Positions 1 to 10,272 are shown, counted from the stretch's first letter. The stretch: DNA of 36,572 bases from Ruminococcus sp. (GCA_017411835.1 JAFQPG010000018.1:1-36572); one strand, 5' to 3'. Numbers and translations: made by a program. Notes: generated from the sequence alone by a model not told the origin.

Positions 1-67
1 ATAGTTGCCTGTTGACTTTCTGTAAGCTTTAGCTTGGTCAAAATTGACTGTAAACCTGAAGTACAGA

Positions 68-2701
68 TTAGTCCTCCATACTTGCGATAGCAGCCTGAGC
101 AGCAGCAAGTCTAGCGATTGGAATACGGAATGGTGAGCAAGATACATAGTCAAGACCGATGATGTGGCAGAATTCTACTGATGTTGGGTCACCGCCGTGC
201 TCACCGCAGATACCGCAGTGAATGTTTGGACGAGTTTCTTTACCCATCTTAACAGCCATCTTCATTAAGCTACCAACACCTGTCTGGTCGAGCTTAGCAA
301 ATGGATCGTTTTCGTAGATCTTCTTGTCGTAGTAAGCCTCTAAGAACTTACCAGCGTCGTCACGGCTGAAACCGAATGTCATCTGTGTAAGGTCGTTTGT
401 ACCGAAGCAGAAGAACTCAGCTTCCTTAGCAACAGCATCAGCTGTTAAGCAAGCACGTGGGATTTCCATCATTGTACCAACTTCGTACTTGAGCTCTACG
501 CCTGCAGCAGCGATTTCAGCATCAGCTGTCTCAACTACTACGTCCTTAACGTACTTAAGCTCTTTAACTTCACCTGTAAGTGGAATCATAATCTCAGGAA
601 CGATTGTCCAGTCTGGGTGAGCCTTAGATACGTTGATAGCAGCGCGGATAACTGCCTTTGTCTGCATCTTAGCGATTTCTGGGTATGTTACTGCAAGACG
701 GCAACCACGATGACCCATCATAGGGTTGAACTCGTGGAGTGAAGAAATGATAGCCTTGATGTCAGCAACGCTCTTACCCTGAGCTTCTGCAAGAGCAGCG
801 ATGTCAGCTTCCTCTGTAGGAACGAACTCGTGGAGAGGTGGGTCTAAGAAACGGATACAAACCGGGTTGCCCTCAAGTGCTTCGTAAAGCTTCTCAAAGT
901 CGCCCTGCTGGTATGGCATAATCTTCTCAAGAGCAGCCTCTCTGCCCTCTACTGTATCAGCACAGATCATCTCTCTGAATGCTGCGATTCTGTCAGCCTC
1001 AAAGAACATATGCTCTGTACGGCAAAGACCGATACCCTCAGCGCCGAGCTCTCTAGCACGCTTAGCATCTTCAGGTGTATCAGCGTTTGTTCTAACCTTA
1101 AGTGTTCTGTACTTATCAGCCCACTCCATAATTCTACCGAACTCGCCAGCGATTTCAGCGTCTACTGTAGGGATAATACCCTGATAGATGTTACCTGTTG
1201 AACCGTCGATTGAAATGTAGTCGCCCTCGTGGAATTCAATACCAGCGAGTGTGAATACTTTGTTGTCTTCGTCCATCTTGATTTCTGAGCAACCAGATAC
1301 ACAGCATGTACCCATACCACGAGCAACAACAGCAGCGTGTGATGTCATACCGCCACGAACTGTGAGGATACCCTGAGCAGCCTTCATACCTTCGATATCT
1401 TCAGGTGAAGTCTCAAGTCTAACGAGAACAACCTTCTCGCCTGCAGCGCCCCAGTTCTTAGCGTCTTCAGCAGTGAATACTACCTTACCGCAAGCAGCAC
1501 CAGGAGAAGCTGGAAGAGCCTTACCGATTGGAGCTGTCTCTTTTAATGCCTTAGCATCGAACTGTGGGTGTAAGAGTGTGTCGAGGTTTCTTGGGTCGAT
1601 CATAGCAACAGCCTTCTTCTCGTCGATCATACCCTCGTCAACGAGGTCACAAGCGATCTTTAAAGCTGCCTTAGCTGTTCTCTTACCGTTTCTTGTCTGG
1701 AGCATATAGAGCTTGCCGTGTTCAACAGTGAACTCCATATCCTGCATATCTCTATAGTGATCCTCGAGGTTTGCACAAACTTCTTTGAACTGTGCGAAAG
1801 CCTCAGGGAACTTGTTAGCCATTTCAGCGATTGGCATTGGTGTTCTTACACCGGCAACAACGTCTTCGCCCTGTGCATTTGTAAGGAACTCACCCATGAG
1901 CTTCTTCTCACCAGTAGCTGGGTCACGAGTAAATGCAACACCGGTACCGCAATCATCACCCATGTTACCGAAAGCCATCATCTGTACGTTTACAGCAGTA
2001 CCCCATGAATAAGGGATATCGTTGTCACGACGGTAAACGTTAGCTCTTGGGTTATCCCATGAACGGAATACAGCCTCAACAGCGCCCATAAGCTGTTCCT
2101 TAGGGTCTGTTGGGAAGTCTTTACCAATCTTTGACTTGTACTCAGCCTTGAACTGCTCAGCTAAAGTCTTTAAGTCTTCTGCTGTGAGGTCTACGTCCTG
2201 AGTAACGCCCTTTGCTTCCTTCATCTCGTCGATGAGCTCTTCAAAGTACTTCTTACCAACTTCCATAACAACGTCAGAGTACATCTGGATGAAACGGCGG
2301 TAGCAGTCATAAGCCCAACGTGGGTTGCCTGACTGAGCAGCCATTGTCTCAACAACGTCTTCGTTAAGACCGAGGTTGAGGATAGTATCCATCATACCAG
2401 GCATTGATGCTCTAGCACCTGAACGAACAGATACTAAAAGTGGGTTCTCTTTGTCGCCGAACTTTTTGCCTGTGATTTCTTCCATTTTGATGATGTTTTC
2501 CATAATCTCAGCCTGGATATCATCATTAATCTTTCTGCCGTCCTCGTAGTACTGTGTGCAAGCCTCAGTAGAAACTGTGAAGCCCTGTGGTACAGGAAGA
2601 CCGAGTTTTGTCATCTCAGCAAGGTTAGCACCTTTACCGCCGAGAAGCTCTCTCATTGAAGCGTCGCCCTCTTTGAAGAGGTAAACAAACTTGTGACTCA
2701 T
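68..2701 (-). CDS. ppdK: Pyruvate, phosphate dikinase
   Basis: PPDK interconverts pyruvate, ATP and phosphate with PEP, AMP and pyrophosphate in the cytoplasm; in anaerobic Firmicutes it often works with pyrophosphate-linked glycolysis. The 877-residue length is normal for the family. The N-terminal ATP-grasp nucleotide-binding region begins with KGANLAEM near residue 24. The phosphohistidine loop GGMTSHAAVVARG contains the swivelling His455. The C-terminal PEP/pyruvate-binding barrel has the MMGHRGCRL stretch and the catalytic-cysteine segment HCGICGEHGG near residue 830. The ATG is preceded by AGGAGGTTGATTC, a strong ribosome site. It is transcribed divergently from the glmU-like gene. The codons are highly biased toward a small set, as expected for a strongly expressed gene. 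Identification is secure. Confidence 0.98.
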   Translation of the reverse strand: MSHKFVYLFKEGDASMRELLGGKGANLAEMTKLGLPVPQGFTVSTEACTQYYEDGRKINDDIQAEIMENIIKMEEITGKKFGDKENPLLVSVRSGARASMPGMMDTILNLGLNEDVVETMAAQSGNPRWAYDCYRRFIQMYSDVVMEVGKKYFEELIDEMKEAKGVTQDVDLTAEDLKTLAEQFKAEYKSKIGKDFPTDPKEQLMGAVEAVFRSWDNPRANVYRRDNDIPYSWGTAVNVQMMAFGNMGDDCGTGVAFTRDPATGEKKLMGEFLTNAQGEDVVAGVRTPMPIAEMANKFPEAFAQFKEVCANLEDHYRDMQDMEFTVEHGKLYMLQTRNGKRTAKAALKIACDLVDEGMIDEKKAVAMIDPRNLDTLLHPQFDAKALKETAPIGKALPASPGAACGKVVFTAEDAKNWGAAGEKVVLVRLETSPEDIEGMKAAQGILTVRGGMTSHAAVVARGMGTCCVSGCSEIKMDEDNKVFTLAGIEFHEGDYISIDGSTGNIYQGIIPTVDAEIAGEFGRIMEWADKYRTLKVRTNADTPEDAKRARELGAEGIGLCRTEHMFFEADRIAAFREMICADTVEGREAALEKIMPYQQGDFEKLYEALEGNPVCIRFLDPPLHEFVPTEEADIAALAEAQGKSVADIKAIISSLHEFNPMMGHRGCRLAVTYPEIAKMQTKAVIRAAINVSKAHPDWTIVPEIMIPLTGEVKELKYVKDVVVETADAEIAAAGVELKYEVGTMMEIPRACLTADAVAKEAEFFCFGTNDLTQMTFGFSRDDAGKFLEAYYDKKIYENDPFAKLDQTGVGSLMKMAVKMGKETRPNIHCGICGEHGGDPTSVEFCHIIGLDYVSCSPFRIPIARLAAAQAAIASMED

Positions 2702-2795
2702 TTTGAATCAACCTCCTAAAAATATTGTTAATAGGCCGCCATATAAATTGCTTTTATTTTGCACTTTTTATTATGACCTAAACATGCCTATCGAT

Positions 2796-2824
2796 ATTAT
2801 AACAAATGTTATATTAAAATTCTA
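2796..2824 (-). promoter_or_regulatory. Candidate sigma-A promoter of ppdK
   Basis: Reading the minus strand, a perfect TATAAT lies at 2801-2796, about 95 bases before the ppdK start. The matching -35 position (TAGAAT at 2824-2819) is weak, so only the -10 element is convincing. Confidence 0.4.
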
Positions 2825-2916
2825 TAGATAATCTAAAAAAATCTTATAAAAGTTAGGTGTTTTTTTTGGTGATATTGTGAAAAATGTTTAATTTACATTT
2901 AATTTGCAAATTAAAC

Positions 2917-2944
2917 TTGAAATTTTACAAATATATGCGATAAT
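2917..2944 (+). promoter_or_regulatory. Candidate sigma-A promoter of glmU-like gene
   Basis: TTGAAA at 2917-2922 and GATAAT at 2939-2944 are separated by 16 bases. This would give a leader of roughly 25 bases ahead of the GAGGTG ribosome site and the ATG at 2975. Confidence 0.5.
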
Positions 2945-2974
2945 ATTAATATCTGTTATTATGCGAGGTGCGAT

Positions 2975-3721
2975 ATGGCTAAATGTGCAGTTATTCTCGC
3001 CGGTGGCGAAGGCAAACGAATGAAGTCGAATAAACCAAAACCTATGAGCGAAGTGCTCGGCAGACCGATGCTGCAATGGGTTATCGACTCTGTACGCGGT
3101 GCAGGAGTTGAAAACATCTGCGTTGTAAAAGGCTTTAAAAAGGAATGTATCGAAGAATACGTTGCTACCTTGCCTTACAAGGTCGAAACTGTTTATCAGG
3201 CCCAGCGTTTAGGTACAGGCCACGCGGTTATGATGGCTAAAGACTTCTTAAAAGAAAACGAAGGCGATGTCGTCATTTTGTGCGGTGATGCTCCGTTTAT
3301 GGACAAGGACACTATCGCAGACGCTTTTGCTCAGCACGATAAGGAAAACGCCTCCGCTACTGTTATTTCTGCGGTGCTTGAAGATTCTACAGGCTACGGA
3401 CGAATTGTCAGAAATGCTGACAACTCTTTAAAAGCGATTGTAGAGCAAAAAGAAGCAGACGAAGAAACGCTTAAAATCAAGGAAGTAAACTCGGGTGGAT
3501 ACTGGTTTGATACAAAAGACCTTTTGTCAGTACTCGACTCGATTACCGCAAACAACGCGGCTGCTGAATACTACCTTCCTGATGCGTTAAAGCTCTTGAT
3601 TAATAACCAAAAAACTGTTGGTGCTTTTACTGCAAGCTCACCTGATACGGTGCTCGGTGCAAACGACCCTCAGCAGCTTGAAGAACTCAACCAGATTGCT
3701 ATCAAAAAAGGCTATCGTTAA
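2975..3721 (+). CDS. glmU: GlmU-type UDP-GlcNAc pyrophosphorylase domain protein (no acetyltransferase domain)
   Basis: A nucleotidyltransferase that would join GlcNAc-1-phosphate to UTP, giving UDP-GlcNAc for peptidoglycan. The N-terminal signature LAGGEGKRMKSNKPKPM (residues 9-25) is the nucleotide-binding loop with its catalytic Arg and Lys. QAQRLGTGHAVMMA, CGDAPFM and the EVNSGGYWFD region are also typical of the GlmU N-domain. The protein is 248 residues and stops where bifunctional GlmU (about 450 residues) would continue into its left-handed beta-helix acetyltransferase. The natural stop is followed by a normal intergenic region, so this is not a frameshift visible here. It precedes prs, as gcaD does in Bacillus. 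Substrate specificity is inferred from family and context. Confidence 0.85.
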   Translation: MAKCAVILAGGEGKRMKSNKPKPMSEVLGRPMLQWVIDSVRGAGVENICVVKGFKKECIEEYVATLPYKVETVYQAQRLGTGHAVMMAKDFLKENEGDVVILCGDAPFMDKDTIADAFAQHDKENASATVISAVLEDSTGYGRIVRNADNSLKAIVEQKEADEETLKIKEVNSGGYWFDTKDLLSVLDSITANNAAAEYYLPDALKLLINNQKTVGAFTASSPDTVLGANDPQQLEELNQIAIKKGYR

Positions 3722-3797
3722 AACTAGTCTAGCTATCAAACGGATATAATTTTATTTTCATATATCATCAAAATATCAAAAAGGGGAATATCAAAAA

Positions 3798-4757
3798 ATG
3801 AATTCACATGGTAAGGACATCAAGATTTTCACACTGAACTCTAACGTTGAAGTTGCTCAGGGTATTGCCGGTTGCCTCGGTTTACCACTTGGTAAAAGCG
3901 ACTGCGCTACTTTCTCTGACGGTGAAATCGCTGTTTCGCTTCACGAGTCTGTACGTGGTAGCGAGTGCTTTATTGTGCAGTCAACCTGCTCACCTGTAAA
4001 CGACAACCTTATGGAGCTTCTCATTATGATTGATGCTATGAAGAGAGCTTCCGCTTCTTCCATCACAGCAGTTATGCCTTATTTCGGCTATGCTCGTCAG
4101 GACAGAAAATCAAAGGCAAGAGATCCAATCTCAGCAAAGCTTGTTGCTGACCTCATTACTGCTGCAGGCGCTGACAGACTTCTTACAATGGACCTTCACG
4201 CTGCTCAGATTCAGGGCTTCTTCAACATTCCTGTTGACCACCTTGTTGGTGCTCCTATGCTTGCTGAGCATATGAGAAACAAGATTGCAGGCCACACCGA
4301 CGAATATGTTGTTGTATCACCTGACTTAGGTTCTGTTACACGTGCTCGTAACTTTGCTGCTAAAATCGGCTGCCCTATCGCTATCGTTGACAAGCGCAGA
4401 CAGCGTGCTAACGTTTCTGAGGTTATGAACATTATCGGTGAAGTAAAAGGCAAAAAGGTTATCCTCGTTGATGATATGATTGATACCGCAGGTACACTTT
4501 GCAATGCTGCTAACGCTATCGTTGAAAAAGGCGGCGCTACAGAGGTTTACGCTTGTGCTTCTCACGCAGTACTTTCCGGTCCTGCTATCGAGAGAATTAA
4601 GAACAGCGCTATCAAAGAGTGCATCCTCCTTGATACTGTTCCGATTTCAGAGGAGAAAATGATTGACAAATTTACTATTCTTTCTGTTGCTCCGCTGTTT
4701 GCTGAAGCAATCGAGAGAATTTACGAAGACAAGCCTGTTTCTCCAATGTTCCTGTAA
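3798..4757 (+). CDS. prs: Ribose-phosphate pyrophosphokinase (PRPP synthetase)
   Basis: Makes PRPP from ribose-5-phosphate and ATP, feeding purine, pyrimidine, histidine, tryptophan and NAD synthesis. At 319 residues it is full length. Visible landmarks are the start [14 protein letters not shown], the metal/ATP signature [18 protein letters not shown] near residue 133, and the PRPP-binding loop [11 protein letters not shown] near residue 224. AAGGGG precedes the ATG. It lies 76 bases after the glmU-like gene and is followed at once by a strong intrinsic terminator, so the pair probably forms a small operon. Confidence 0.97.
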   Translation: MNSHGKDIKIFTLNSNVEVAQGIAGCLGLPLGKSDCATFSDGEIAVSLHESVRGSECFIVQSTCSPVNDNLMELLIMIDAMKRASASSITAVMPYFGYARQDRKSKARDPISAKLVADLITAAGADRLLTMDLHAAQIQGFFNIPVDHLVGAPMLAEHMRNKIAGHTDEYVVVSPDLGSVTRARNFAAKIGCPIAIVDKRRQRANVSEVMNIIGEVKGKKVILVDDMIDTAGTLCNAANAIVEKGGATEVYACASHAVLSGPAIERIKNSAIKECILLDTVPISEEKMIDKFTILSVAPLFAEAIERIYEDKPVSPMFL

Positions 4758-4765
4758 AACTTCTT

Positions 4766-4793
4766 GAGGGTGTCAGCCGACACCCTCTTTTGT
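4766..4793 (+). terminator. Intrinsic terminator after prs
   Basis: A perfect 9-base-pair stem, GAGGGTGTC / GACACCCTC, with an AGCC loop (4766-4787) runs into a T-rich tail, TTTTGTTCTTT. It closes the glmU-prs transcript. Confidence 0.9.
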
Positions 4794-4833
4794 TCTTTAA
4801 ATATACGTTATTTTAATTCTTTAGGAGAAGTAT

Positions 4834-5439
4834 ATGTTCTCAAAATTCAAGAAAAATTCTAACTCTACTGCTATTGAATATTTAGTTGTCGGACTCGGAA
4901 ATCCGGGCAAAGAGTACGAAAACACCCGCCACAACTGCGGGTTCATCGCTGTTGACCATATAGCAGAAAAACTCGGTTGCAAAATGAACAAGCTGAAGTT
5001 TAAATCGACCATCGGCGATTGTGTCATAAACTCGCACCGTTGTCTTTTAATGAAGCCGTCCACCTTTATGAATTTATCCGGTCAGGCGGTGACAAGTGCG
5101 ATGCAGTTTTACAAAATTCCGCCTGAAAATGTCATCGTGATTTTTGACGACATTTCGCTTGATGTCGGCAAAATGCGTATCAGACGCAAAGGCTCTGACG
5201 GCGGTCAAAAGGGTATGCAAAACATCATTTACCTGTCAGGTAGCGAGAATTTCCCGCGCATCAAGGTAGGTATCGGCAAAAAGCCACACCCTGAATATGA
5301 CCTAAAAAAATGGGTGCTGTCTAAGTTTTCAAACGACGACAAAAAGCTCATCGACCCGTTACTTGATAACATTTTAGACGCTGTTTCCCACATCGTTTCA
5401 AATAACATCGACAAGGCGATGAATCTATATAACTCCTGA
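4834..5439 (+). CDS. pth: Peptidyl-tRNA hydrolase
   Basis: Releases tRNA from peptidyl-tRNAs that drop off the ribosome. The 201 residues match bacterial Pth (about 185-200) with a short N-terminal extension. The conserved start VVGLGNPGKEYENTRHNCG contains the active-site Asn and His. The tRNA-contact segment KPSTFMNLSGQAV, the catalytic Asp in VIFDDISL, and the GSDGGQKGMQNI loop are all present. GGAG precedes the ATG with good spacing. In Bacillus the homologue (spoVC) sits between prs and mfd, the same order as here. Confidence 0.97.
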   Translation: MFSKFKKNSNSTAIEYLVVGLGNPGKEYENTRHNCGFIAVDHIAEKLGCKMNKLKFKSTIGDCVINSHRCLLMKPSTFMNLSGQAVTSAMQFYKIPPENVIVIFDDISLDVGKMRIRRKGSDGGQKGMQNIIYLSGSENFPRIKVGIGKKPHPEYDLKKWVLSKFSNDDKKLIDPLLDNILDAVSHIVSNNIDKAMNLYNS

Positions 5440-5535
5440 TAAAACGCTTATTTTAAAGTGCTCAAATATATCCGTTAAAATCTGATTCGAATATACTTTA
5501 AAGCTTTAAGCATAATATAATACTGAGGTACGAAA

Positions 5536-8500
5536 ATGAAGTTCTTAGACAACATACTGACAGGCACTAAGGGCTTTAGCGCCTTGAGTGTCGCCCTCAG
5601 TCAAAAAACTGCCTGCGCTGTAACAGGCGTATCGACAGTCCACAAAGCAAATATCGTATCTGCGCTCTGCCATTTTAAAAATTGCAGGGCTTTTTGTGTT
5701 GCCCAAAATGAGATTGAGGCACAAACCTTGTGCAATGATTTAGCTATGATGGGACTGCGCGCTTTTGTATATCCCGTAAAAGATTTCACCTTTATGAACA
5801 TCGACGTAAAGTCGCACGAATACGAGCATCAGCGCATCAACGTGCTTACTAAAATTTTAAATGACGAATGTGATGTTGTAATCGGCTGTATGGAAGCTTT
5901 TTCGCAGTTTACTATCCCGAAAGATGTCTTAAAAATTGCATCAGTTTCTCTAAAATGCGGCGACAGCATAAAGCTTGAAGGGCTTATTAAATCACTTTTA
6001 CTTTTAGGCTACGAGCGGTGCGAGCAGGTCGAGGGCGTCGGACAGTTTGCTCTACGCGGTGGAATACTTGATTTGTTTATGACAAACTCAACAGCTCCTG
6101 TAAGAATTGAATTTTGGGGCGACGAAATCGACACAATCAATTACTTTGATACCATCACCCAGCGACGCACAGACTTCTGCGAAAGCATTTTGCTCTCGCC
6201 ATCAACCGAAGTTTTAATAGAAAACAAAGCCGAACTAATCGCAAAGATACGCAAAAAAGCGTCGTATTTAAAAACCGAAAAGAACGAAAAAGCAAAAGAA
6301 ATTTTGCTAAGAGAAGCACAGCTTCTTGAAGACGATATCACTATCCCGAATATCGACAAATTTATTGCGACTGTGTATAAAACACCGCACACACTTTTTG
6401 ACTATATCGACGACGATGCACTTGTTTTTATCAGCGAGCCTAAGGCCGTAAAAGAGCGTATGAAATCGGTCGATGCATACAACAAAAACGAGCTTTCGTC
6501 GATGTTTGAAAGCGGTGCACTTTGCAGAGGCTTCGAGACTTTTTCGCTTGATTACGCTCAATGTATGAACAAAATATGCGAGCACCCTCTGCTTTATATG
6601 GATAACTTCTCGCATGGCGGCTACGACACCTCTATTTCACAGCTTGTTAATTTCAACGCTAAACAAAATGCTTTATTTAACGGCACCGTATCCTCACTTA
6701 TAGAAGACCTTGAGGAAATCTCGTACAAAAATTATAAAATTGCTGTGCTTGCAGGAACAAAAAAAGCCTGTATCAATTTGTGCGAAGCTCTGGAACACAA
6801 AGGCTATAAAGCACAAATTATCAAAGATACCGACACTTTGCAAAAGGGTATTATCTATATTGTCGAGGGGCTTTTATCCTCGGGTATTGAATACCCGTCA
6901 GAGTACTTCATACTGTATTCACGTGCACAAACCTTTGCAAAGGTGCAAAAAAGCCGTAAGATACCTAAAAATGCCCAGCAGGTGCACAGCATTTCTGAGC
7001 TTGAAACGGGCGATTATGTAGTCCATTCTACACATGGTATCGGACTTTTTAAGGGTATCCATAAAATACAGGTGCAAGGCGTTACAAAGGACTATATAAA
7101 AATCGAATACCAAAAGGGTGACTTGCTTTATGTCCCTGTTACCCAGCTTGATTTGGTTGCAAAATATATCGGCCCTAAAGAAGATACTAAAGTAAAGCTT
7201 TCTAAGCTCGGCGGTACTGACTGGCAAAAGGCAAAGTCACGTGTTAAATCTGCTGTAAAAGATATGGCAAAGGAGCTTATAAATCTTTACAGCAAGCGTA
7301 TGCAGGCACAAGGCTATGCTTTTTCCTCAGACAACGAATGGCAACGAGATTTTGAGTCCTCCTTTGAATTCGAAGAAACCCAAGATCAGCTTCGCTGTTG
7401 TAAAGAGATTAAGCGCGATATGGAGCGCCTTGCTCCTATGGACAGGTTGCTGTGCGGTGATGTCGGCTTTGGAAAAACCGAGGTCGCGTTGCGTGCTGCT
7501 TTTAAATGCGTTTGCGACTCAAAGCAATGTGCACTTTTGTGCCCTACTACAATTTTAGCATGGCAACACTTTCAGACTATGTTAAATCGCTTTGACAACT
7601 ATCCTGTCAGGGTAGAACTGCTGTCGCGTTTTCGTACCAAAAAACAGCAGGAAGAAATTATTAAAAAGCTTAAACGCGGTGAAATCGATATGATAATCGG
7701 TACCCACCGCTTAGTACAAAAGGACGTAGAGTTTCGTGATTTAGGACTTGTCATTATCGACGAGGAACAGCGTTTCGGCGTTGCCCACAAGGAACGTTTT
7801 AAAGAGCTGTGCGAAAATGTTGATGTACTCACACTCTCCGCTACCCCTATCCCTCGTACGCTGAATATGGCGATGAGCGGAATACGCGATATGTCGGTAA
7901 TCGAAGAAGCACCGCTTGACAGAAAGCCTGTGCAAACCTACGTTTTAGAGCACGACAACGACATAATTTACGAGGCAATCAGAAAAGAAATTCGCCGAGG
8001 CGGACAGGTTTTTTACCTGCACAATAATACAGAAACTATAGCAGCAAAGGCAAATAAAATAGCAGACGCTATCCCATCTGCAAATGTTGCTGTCGGTCAC
8101 GGCAAAATGAGCGAGCAGGAACTGTCTGAGGTCTGGAGAAAAATGCTCGAACAGGAAGTAAACGTGCTTGTCTGCACCACTATTATTGAAACGGGTGTTG
8201 ACCTGCCAAATGCAAATACCCTGATTATCGAAAATGCCGACCGCTTTGGCCTTTCTCAGCTACACCAGATACGAGGCAGAGTCGGTCGCTCTTCCCGCAG
8301 AGCGTACGCGTACTTTACCTTTAACGGTGCAAAGGTTATGTCAGAGCTTGCACAAAAGCGACTGCGTGCTATCAGGGAATTTACTCAATTTGGTTCAGGC
8401 TTTAAAATAGCTATGCGTGACTTAGAGCTTAGAGGTGCGGGCAATCTGCTCGGTTCTAAACAGCACGGGCATATGGAGGACGTCGGATACGATATGTATT

Positions 8501-8979
8501 TAAAGCTTTTGTCCGATGCTGTGCTTGAAGAAAAAGGTGAAAAAGACCCTAAGACACCTGATGCTGACTGTATGATTGATGTTGCGATTGAAGCACATAT
8601 TCCTGAATACTATATCTCCAATTTATCTAACCGACTTGATGCCTACCGCAGAATTGCTGATATAAAAGAAAAAGCTGATGCACAGGACGTAATCGACGAA
8701 TTTATCGACCGCTACGGCGATATCCCGACATCTGTTATGGGACTTATCGACATCGCTTTAGTTAGAAATATCGCAAGCTCTATGGGCATATATGAAATCA
8801 GACAAAACGAAAACAGCCTGCTTTTGTATATTGACTCTATAAAACGAGAAGAAGTCGGCATGCTTATTTCAAAGCTTAAAGGTCAGGCAATGCTAAGCGC
8901 AAGCGCTAAGCCGTATATTGCTGTAAAATACAAAGAAAAAATCAACCCACTTAATGCTTTAAAAGAAATATTCTTTTAA
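5536..8979 (+). CDS. mfd: Transcription-repair coupling factor
   Basis: Mfd is a DNA translocase that pushes stalled RNA polymerase off damaged templates and recruits UvrA. The 1147 residues are full length. The UvrB-like N-terminal part contains EGVGQFALRGGILDLF. The RNA-polymerase-interaction (CarD-like) domain begins GDYVVHSTHGIGLFKG near residue 493. The helicase has Walker A GDVGFGKTE near residue 640, the DEEQRFG box near residue 742, SATPIPRTL, and the TRG/helicase C-terminal block HQIRGRVGRSSR. The C-terminal TRCF domain (PEYYISNLSNRLDAYRRIA) is present. The gap after pth is 96 bases, with no terminator seen. Confidence 0.98.
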   Translation: MKFLDNILTGTKGFSALSVALSQKTACAVTGVSTVHKANIVSALCHFKNCRAFCVAQNEIEAQTLCNDLAMMGLRAFVYPVKDFTFMNIDVKSHEYEHQRINVLTKILNDECDVVIGCMEAFSQFTIPKDVLKIASVSLKCGDSIKLEGLIKSLLLLGYERCEQVEGVGQFALRGGILDLFMTNSTAPVRIEFWGDEIDTINYFDTITQRRTDFCESILLSPSTEVLIENKAELIAKIRKKASYLKTEKNEKAKEILLREAQLLEDDITIPNIDKFIATVYKTPHTLFDYIDDDALVFISEPKAVKERMKSVDAYNKNELSSMFESGALCRGFETFSLDYAQCMNKICEHPLLYMDNFSHGGYDTSISQLVNFNAKQNALFNGTVSSLIEDLEEISYKNYKIAVLAGTKKACINLCEALEHKGYKAQIIKDTDTLQKGIIYIVEGLLSSGIEYPSEYFILYSRAQTFAKVQKSRKIPKNAQQVHSISELETGDYVVHSTHGIGLFKGIHKIQVQGVTKDYIKIEYQKGDLLYVPVTQLDLVAKYIGPKEDTKVKLSKLGGTDWQKAKSRVKSAVKDMAKELINLYSKRMQAQGYAFSSDNEWQRDFESSFEFEETQDQLRCCKEIKRDMERLAPMDRLLCGDVGFGKTEVALRAAFKCVCDSKQCALLCPTTILAWQHFQTMLNRFDNYPVRVELLSRFRTKKQQEEIIKKLKRGEIDMIIGTHRLVQKDVEFRDLGLVIIDEEQRFGVAHKERFKELCENVDVLTLSATPIPRTLNMAMSGIRDMSVIEEAPLDRKPVQTYVLEHDNDIIYEAIRKEIRRGGQVFYLHNNTETIAAKANKIADAIPSANVAVGHGKMSEQELSEVWRKMLEQEVNVLVCTTIIETGVDLPNANTLIIENADRFGLSQLHQIRGRVGRSSRRAYAYFTFNGAKVMSELAQKRLRAIREFTQFGSGFKIAMRDLELRGAGNLLGSKQHGHMEDVGYDMYLKLLSDAVLEEKGEKDPKTPDADCMIDVAIEAHIPEYYISNLSNRLDAYRRIADIKEKADAQDVIDEFIDRYGDIPTSVMGLIDIALVRNIASSMGIYEIRQNENSLLLYIDSIKREEVGMLISKLKGQAMLSASAKPYIAVKYKEKINPLNALKEIFF

Positions 8980-9047
8980 ATTTTGCTTCATTCTACCCTA
9001 TTTCTTGTGTATAAATTGTGAAGATTTGCTTTTTTTTGTACAATATA

Positions 9048-9076
9048 TAGACAAATTCTACTTTTTTATGTATAAT
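9048..9076 (+). promoter_or_regulatory. Sigma-A promoter of the lipoprotein gene
   Basis: TAGACA (9048-9053) and a perfect TATAAT (9071-9076) with a 17-base spacer lie about 40 bases before the ATG at 9118. Confidence 0.7.
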
Positions 9077-9117
9077 GACTAAGTACGTTTAAATACTTTA
9101 AAGGACGGTAAAAAACA

Positions 9118-10272
9118 ATGAAGAATTTTACTAAATTTCTTGCAGTAGTTTTGGTTATCATTATTGCTCTTTCAACTGCTGCTTGCTCTCTTACACCACA
9201 GACTTCTTACAAAGAAGGCGACAACGAGCTTGCTATCGGTGTTTACATCTACGCTATGTATAACGCTTACACACAGGCTCAGTCTTTTGCTCAGCAGACA
9301 GAAGGCTACGATGCTGAAGCCGGCACTTACGACGGCGACACTTCTTTCTTGAAAGTTGAAATCACTGACGAAGAAGGCAAAAAGGCTACTGCTGACCAGT
9401 GGATTATGGACGAAACTGACAGAGCTATGAGAACCTTACTTGCTGTGGACAAGGAATTCGACAGACTCGGCGCTACTATCGACCAGGCAAGCATGGAAGG
9501 CTATCAGGCAAGTGCAAAAGAGTACTGGGACTACGGCCCATATTACTCAATGTACGGCGAGCAGTACATCAACCCATACAAAGATATTTTCGAGCCACTT
9601 GGCGTATCATACGACTCTTTTGAATACTTCTACATCACATCTGCTAAGCAGGAAGTCATTTTTGATATGCTCTACAACGAGGGCGGCGAAAAAGCAGTAT
9701 CAAACGAAGAGCTTGCAAAGTTTTTTGAAGACAACTACACAAGCTACGTGTACTTCAGCAAGAATCTCTACGAAACTGAGCAGCAGACAGGCGAAGACGG
9801 CAGCGCGCTTTCCTCAAACGTTGCTTTCTCTAAAAAGAGAATTGCTAACATCGAAAACAAGTTTGAAGGCTATGTAAACGATACAAACTCCGGTAAAGAT
9901 GTAGACGATGTTGTTAAAGCATTTATGAAGGACTCTGACCTTGAGACCGACCCAAGTGTTAAGAATGTTGAGATTATGGCTGACAGCACAATCGGCGAAG
10001 ATTTAGTAGCTGCTATAAATGACCTTAAAGATAACAAAGCATCCTACAAGATTATCGGCGAAGCTGATACACAGGTAATCTACTACTTCTTCAAGGAAGC
10101 TATCACAAAACAGACAGAAAACTACATCAATGACGAAGCAAATCGCGAGTCAGTTCTTCAAAGCTACAAGGGCGACGAGTTCAAATCTTACATCGATGAT
10201 ATTGCTAAATCACTTGATGTTACAATTTCAAAGGCAGTTAAGAAATACAGCCCTGAAATGTTTGAAGATTAA
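9118..10272 (+). CDS. Lipoprotein, PrsA/SurA-like foldase candidate
   Basis: A 384-residue lipoprotein. The hydrophobic signal peptide ends in the lipobox STAAC, with the modified Cys near residue 23. The acidic, Lys-rich body has long helices (DRAMRTLLAVDKEFDRLG; ISFAQ-type segments are absent). The layout, an N-terminal helical chaperone-like region, a central region and a helical C-terminus, resembles PrsA/SurA-type secretion foldases. I do not see a clear parvulin (PpiC) core, so prolyl-isomerase activity is doubtful. It has its own promoter and AAAGGACGG ribosome site. PrsA-like genes follow mfd in several Clostridia, which supports but does not prove the call. Confidence 0.65.
   Translation: MKNFTKFLAVVLVIIIALSTAACSLTPQTSYKEGDNELAIGVYIYAMYNAYTQAQSFAQQTEGYDAEAGTYDGDTSFLKVEITDEEGKKATADQWIMDETDRAMRTLLAVDKEFDRLGATIDQASMEGYQASAKEYWDYGPYYSMYGEQYINPYKDIFEPLGVSYDSFEYFYITSAKQEVIFDMLYNEGGEKAVSNEELAKFFEDNYTSYVYFSKNLYETEQQTGEDGSALSSNVAFSKKRIANIENKFEGYVNDTNSGKDVDDVVKAFMKDSDLETDPSVKNVEIMADSTIGEDLVAAINDLKDNKASYKIIGEADTQVIYYFFKEAITKQTENYINDEANRESVLQSYKGDEFKSYIDDIAKSLDVTISKAVKKYSPEMFED

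Noticed and set aside
1718-2012. Open frames antisense to ppdK
   Set aside because: They are shadows of a strongly codon-biased gene.
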